9,163 nt of DNA from an uncultured Prevotella sp. (GTDB taxonomy: Bacteria > Bacteroidota > Bacteroidia > Bacteroidales > Bacteroidaceae), in NCBI GenBank assembly GCA_934230685.1, contig CAKQFF010000070.1, positions 1 to 9,163 of the forward strand, given 5' to 3'. A program made the translations under genes and the position numbers. The stretch's first letter is position 1. Each line of letters begins with the position of its first letter. The notes under the pieces were generated by a model. It saw only the letters and a list, made by a program, of their open reading frames with translations, did not search any database and had not been told where the DNA came from. Shown piece by piece: positions 6,787 through 9,163 of the stretch.

Positions 6787-7923
6787 TTATCTCTTAACCA
6801 ATTCATAAATGATATGTGCCGCACTGTTCGACGGACTGTCATCGCCAATCTTCTCCATTATTCGCTCGTAACCTTCGAGCATACGGTTGCGCTCCATGCT
6901 TTCAGGCAGTAGTAGCGACAGTTCATGAGCGATGTTCTCCACAGAGAAAGTGTCTGCCACAAGCTCCTTCACCACCTCGCTGTCGTCAATAAGGTTGACA
7001 AGCGAAATGTACTTCACTTTTAGCACATGACGGCGGAGGAAGGCTATCAGCTTAGGCACAGGAGTCTCGTAGCACACCACTTGTGGCACATTGAACAGGG
7101 CTGTCTCAAGTGTAGCCGTACCACTTGTTACGACAGCGGCACGGGCATGCGATAGTAGGGCATAGGTGTCGTTGTCGATAAGTGCAACATTCTTTCCACT
7201 AATGAATTGCCCGTAATATTCTTTGGTTATGCTCGGTGCTCCTGCAAGCACAAGCTGATAGTCGGGATATCGGCTTGCAGCCTCAATCATAGCGGGCAGG
7301 TTGTCTTTGATCTCTTGGCGTCGGCTGCCTGCGAGCAGGGCTATTATAGGTTTGTCGCTTAAGCCGTGGCGTTGGCAGAAGGAAGTCTTAGTCTCGTGGT
7401 AGGTACTCTGGAATTGTCTCACCTCCTCGGCAGTAGGATTACCCACATAATGGATAGGGTAGTGGTGCTTCTGCTCGAAGAAAGGCACCTCGAAAGGCAG
7501 GATGGAGAACATCTCGTCAACGTCGCGCTTGATGTTCTTTATGCGCCATTCCTTCCAAGCCCATATCTTAGGTGATATATAGTAGTATACGGGAATGTCG
7601 GTCTTGGCATGCACGTATTTTGCTATGTCGAGGTTGAAGCCAGGATAGTCGACGAGTATCACCACATCTGGCTGCCACTCCACAATGTCGTGCTTGCACA
7701 TGGCCATATTGCGGAATATGGTGCGCAAGTGCATCAGCACGGGTATGAATCCCATATAGGCAAGCTCACGATAGTGCTTTACGCGTGTGCCGCCTACAGC
7801 CGACATGAGGTCGCCGCCAAAGAAGCGGAACTCAGCATTGTCGTCGGTCTGGCTGAGTGCCCTCATCAGATGCGAAGCGTGCAAGTCGCCAGAGGCTTCG
7901 CCAACTATCAAGTAATATTTCAT
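6787..7923 (-). CDS. lpxB: Lipid-A-disaccharide synthase
   Basis: The protein has 378 aa, normal for LpxB (EC 2.4.1.182). This is a peripheral inner-membrane GT19 glycosyltransferase that joins UDP-2,3-diacylglucosamine and lipid X into the lipid A disaccharide. Visible motifs are GEASGDLHASHL (8-19), FFGGDLM (34-40), a MGFIPVL membrane-association region (57-63), DYPGFNLDIAK (92-102), YYISPKIWAWK (114-124), ILPFEVPFF (141-149), HYVGNP (158-163), ALLAGSRRQEI (195-205) and TSGTATLET (266-274). No key motif is missing. It starts 15 bp after the surE stop on the same strand and probably shares the surE promoter. Core envelope gene; high certainty. Confidence 0.97.
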   Translation of the reverse strand: MKYYLIVGEASGDLHASHLMRALSQTDDNAEFRFFGGDLMSAVGGTRVKHYRELAYMGFIPVLMHLRTIFRNMAMCKHDIVEWQPDVVILVDYPGFNLDIAKYVHAKTDIPVYYYISPKIWAWKEWRIKNIKRDVDEMFSILPFEVPFFEQKHHYPIHYVGNPTAEEVRQFQSTYHETKTSFCQRHGLSDKPIIALLAGSRRQEIKDNLPAMIEAASRYPDYQLVLAGAPSITKEYYGQFISGKNVALIDNDTYALLSHARAAVVTSGTATLETALFNVPQVVCYETPVPKLIAFLRRHVLKVKYISLVNLIDDSEVVKELVADTFSVENIAHELSLLLPESMERNRMLEGYERIMEKIGDDSPSNSAAHIIYELVKR

Positions 7924-7938
7924 TTTATTAATCTAATG

Positions 7939-8700
7939 TTATAGTTTCCAGCTCTTCAGCAGCTCATAGTCTGTCACGTCGATGCGTGTGGGTGTTATAG
8001 CCACATAGCCATGTGTCAAGGCCCAGTTGTCGGTATCTTCAGCCTCAGGCTCGTCGTTGCGGTAGGAACCGGTCATCCAGAAATAGTCGTAGCCATGAGG
8101 ATGCTGCATCTTCACACACTCGTTGTACCATGTGCCGTAGGCCATGCGGCACATCTTCACACCCTTGAATTCCTTGAGCTTAGGGAAGTTGACGTTAAGG
8201 CATACTCCCTTAGGCAATCCTTCCTTCAATACCTTTGCCACAATTTCCCTAACGTATGGTCGAAGTGGCTCAAAGTCAGCATCGTCGCAATGGTCGCACA
8301 ATGAGAATCCCACTGAAGGAATATATTTCATGCAACCCTCGAGTGTCACACCCATGGTGCCGCTGTAATGCACATTGACCGAAGCGTTGTCGCCATGGTT
8401 GATGCCGCCTATCACCATGTCGGGTTGGCGGTCGGCAAATAGCTCCTGCAGGGCAATCTTCACGCAGTCGACAGGTGTTCCGTTGCACGACCACATCTCC
8501 ATGCCCTCTTCCTTGCGGCGCAGTTTAAGTCGCAAAGGCATTGTGGCAGAAAAGGCTGTGGCAAATCCCGAGCGTGCCGATTCTGGTGCGCATACTATAA
8601 TGTCTGCCATGTCGCGCAGCATGGCTATGAGCTGGTTTATTCCCTTGGCATGATAGCCGTCGTCGTTGGAAATAAGTATTAACGGTCTTTTAATATTCAT
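7939..8700 (-). CDS. surE: 5'/3'-nucleotidase SurE
   Basis: The protein has 253 aa, typical for SurE (EC 3.1.3.5/3.1.3.6), a metal-dependent cytoplasmic phosphatase acting on nucleoside monophosphates and linked to stationary-phase survival. The metal-binding set is present: SNDDG (11-15, Asp13 and Asp14), the serine in APESARSG (38-45, Ser44), and the Asn of GGINHGDN (98-105, Asn101). GTPVDCVK (74-81) and VHYSGTMG (110-117) are also family motifs. The C-terminus HGYVAITPTRIDVTDY is typical of the family. It is divergent from parA across 98 bp and is followed by lpxB after 15 bp, forming a likely surE-lpxB operon. Start ATG 8698-8700 fits the family N-terminus. Confidence 0.96.
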   Translation of the reverse strand: MNIKRPLILISNDDGYHAKGINQLIAMLRDMADIIVCAPESARSGFATAFSATMPLRLKLRRKEEGMEMWSCNGTPVDCVKIALQELFADRQPDMVIGGINHGDNASVNVHYSGTMGVTLEGCMKYIPSVGFSLCDHCDDADFEPLRPYVREIVAKVLKEGLPKGVCLNVNFPKLKEFKGVKMCRMAYGTWYNECVKMQHPHGYDYFWMTGSYRNDEPEAEDTDNWALTHGYVAITPTRIDVTDYELLKSWKL

Positions 8701-8722
8701 AAATTTGTCTTTATTTCATCTG

Positions 8723-8730
8723 CAAATGTA
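8723..8730 (-). promoter_or_regulatory. -7 element of the surE(-lpxB) promoter
   Basis: The minus strand reads TACATTTG, a full match to TAnnTTTG, in the context TTCGTACATTTGCA that is common in Bacteroidales promoters. The start site would fall near 8716-8719, leaving a leader of under 20 bases before the surE ATG. No TTTG is present at the expected -33 position (about 8750-8754). Confidence 0.6.
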
Positions 8731-8771
8731 CGAAAAAAGGTTTAAACGAGCCGTATCTCGCATAAAATATG

Positions 8772-8779
8772 TAACTTTG
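8772..8779 (+). promoter_or_regulatory. -7 element of the parA promoter
   Basis: TAACTTTG is a full match to TAnnTTTG on the plus strand, 19 bp before the parA ATG. No TTTG sits at the matching -33 position (about 8748-8752), which overlaps the equally poor -33 zone of the divergent surE promoter. Confidence 0.6.
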
Positions 8780-8798
8780 CCAAATAATTTTGATGTAA

Positions 8799-9163
8799 AT
8801 GGGAAAGATAATAGCACTCGCCAACCAGAAAGGTGGGGTTGGAAAGACAACAACAACGATTAATCTCGCGGCTTCGCTCGCTACTTTCGAGAAGACTGTT
8901 CTCGTGGTTGACGCCGATCCGCAGGCCAACGCTTCAAGTGGACTTGGAGTGGATATTCAGGAAATTGACTGCTCGCTCTACGAATGTATAATCGATCACG
9001 CCGATGTGCGCGACGCTGTGTATACAACCGATATAAATGGACTTGACATCATTCCCAGCCATATCGACCTTGTGGGCGCAGAGATAGAAATGCTCAACCT
9101 CAAGAACCGCGAGCGCATAATCAAGAACATGCTCGACAAGATACGCGACGACTACGACTACAT
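8799..9163 (+). CDS. parA: Chromosome-partitioning ATPase ParA/Soj, 3' end beyond the window
   Basis: The reading frame opens at ATG 8799, directly after an in-frame TAA (8796-8798), and is still open at the window end, so 121 codons are visible. The N-terminus [20 protein letters not shown] holds the deviant Walker A P-loop (KGGVGKTT, 11-18). [16 protein letters not shown] (35-50) is the Walker A' segment of ParA/MinD ATPases, and [17 protein letters not shown] is typical of Soj. ParA forms ATP-dependent dimers on DNA and, with ParB and parS, moves replication origins apart. The short N-terminus without a DNA-binding domain indicates the chromosomal (type Ia Soj) form, not a plasmid P1-type protein. 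A parB gene is expected just downstream. It is divergent from surE. Confidence 0.95.
   Translation, partial: MGKIIALANQKGGVGKTTTTINLAASLATFEKTVLVVDADPQANASSGLGVDIQEIDCSLYECIIDHADVRDAVYTTDINGLDIIPSHIDLVGAEIEMLNLKNRERIIKNMLDKIRDDYDY

Noticed and set aside
8666..8863. 65-codon plus-strand open frame across the surE-parA gap
   Set aside because: It covers the divergent promoter region and overlaps the parA P-loop in another frame; no signature is seen.

Overview
The window looks like chromosome from a Bacteroidales bacterium, most likely Prevotella/Segatella-like. The evidence is two adjacent secreted-type proteins that both end in a Por/T9SS-like C-terminal tail (KTVKVVKK), an Omp28-type thioredoxin-fold protein, Bacteroidetes-style promoter elements (TTTG / TAnnTTTG) and A/T-rich leaders without clear Shine-Dalgarno sequences. 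The parA | surE-lpxB arrangement also fits what I remember of this order. No tRNA, rRNA, IS element, integrase, CRISPR array or phage gene is visible.

Layout. (1) 64-3499, plus strand: a repeat-containing secreted-type protein that lacks an N-terminal signal peptide, then an Omp28/thioredoxin-like secreted protein (start 1649). They are separated by a 124-bp gap holding a hairpin. (2) 3586-4674, minus strand: a NahK-type N-acetylhexosamine 1-kinase. It is convergent with (1) across a strong hairpin and has a well-matched promoter at 4760-4790. (3) 4820-6698, plus strand: a two-gene unit, an exported TraB/GumN-family protein followed 13 bp later by a membrane-anchored alpha/beta hydrolase. It ends at a 19-bp-stem hairpin. 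(4) 6787-8700, minus strand: lpxB and surE, with surE upstream and a 15-bp gap. (5) 8799 to the window end, plus strand: the first 121 codons of a ParA/Soj ATPase, divergent from surE.

How the genes work together. lpxB makes the lipid A disaccharide, surE is a nucleotide phosphatase and parA begins chromosome segregation, so the right side is core housekeeping. The NahK-like kinase would feed GlcNAc/GalNAc released from glycans into the UDP-sugar pool, which suits a host-glycan lifestyle. The left side is cell-envelope or secreted accessory protein. The TraB/GumN-hydrolase pair is an envelope unit without an assigned function.

The window is mostly ordinary chromosome and I see no clear novel defence or mobile system. 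The points most worth a second look are the missing signal peptide on the first gene, the hairpin before the Omp28-like gene, the TraB/GumN-hydrolase pair, and the promoter and terminator architecture.
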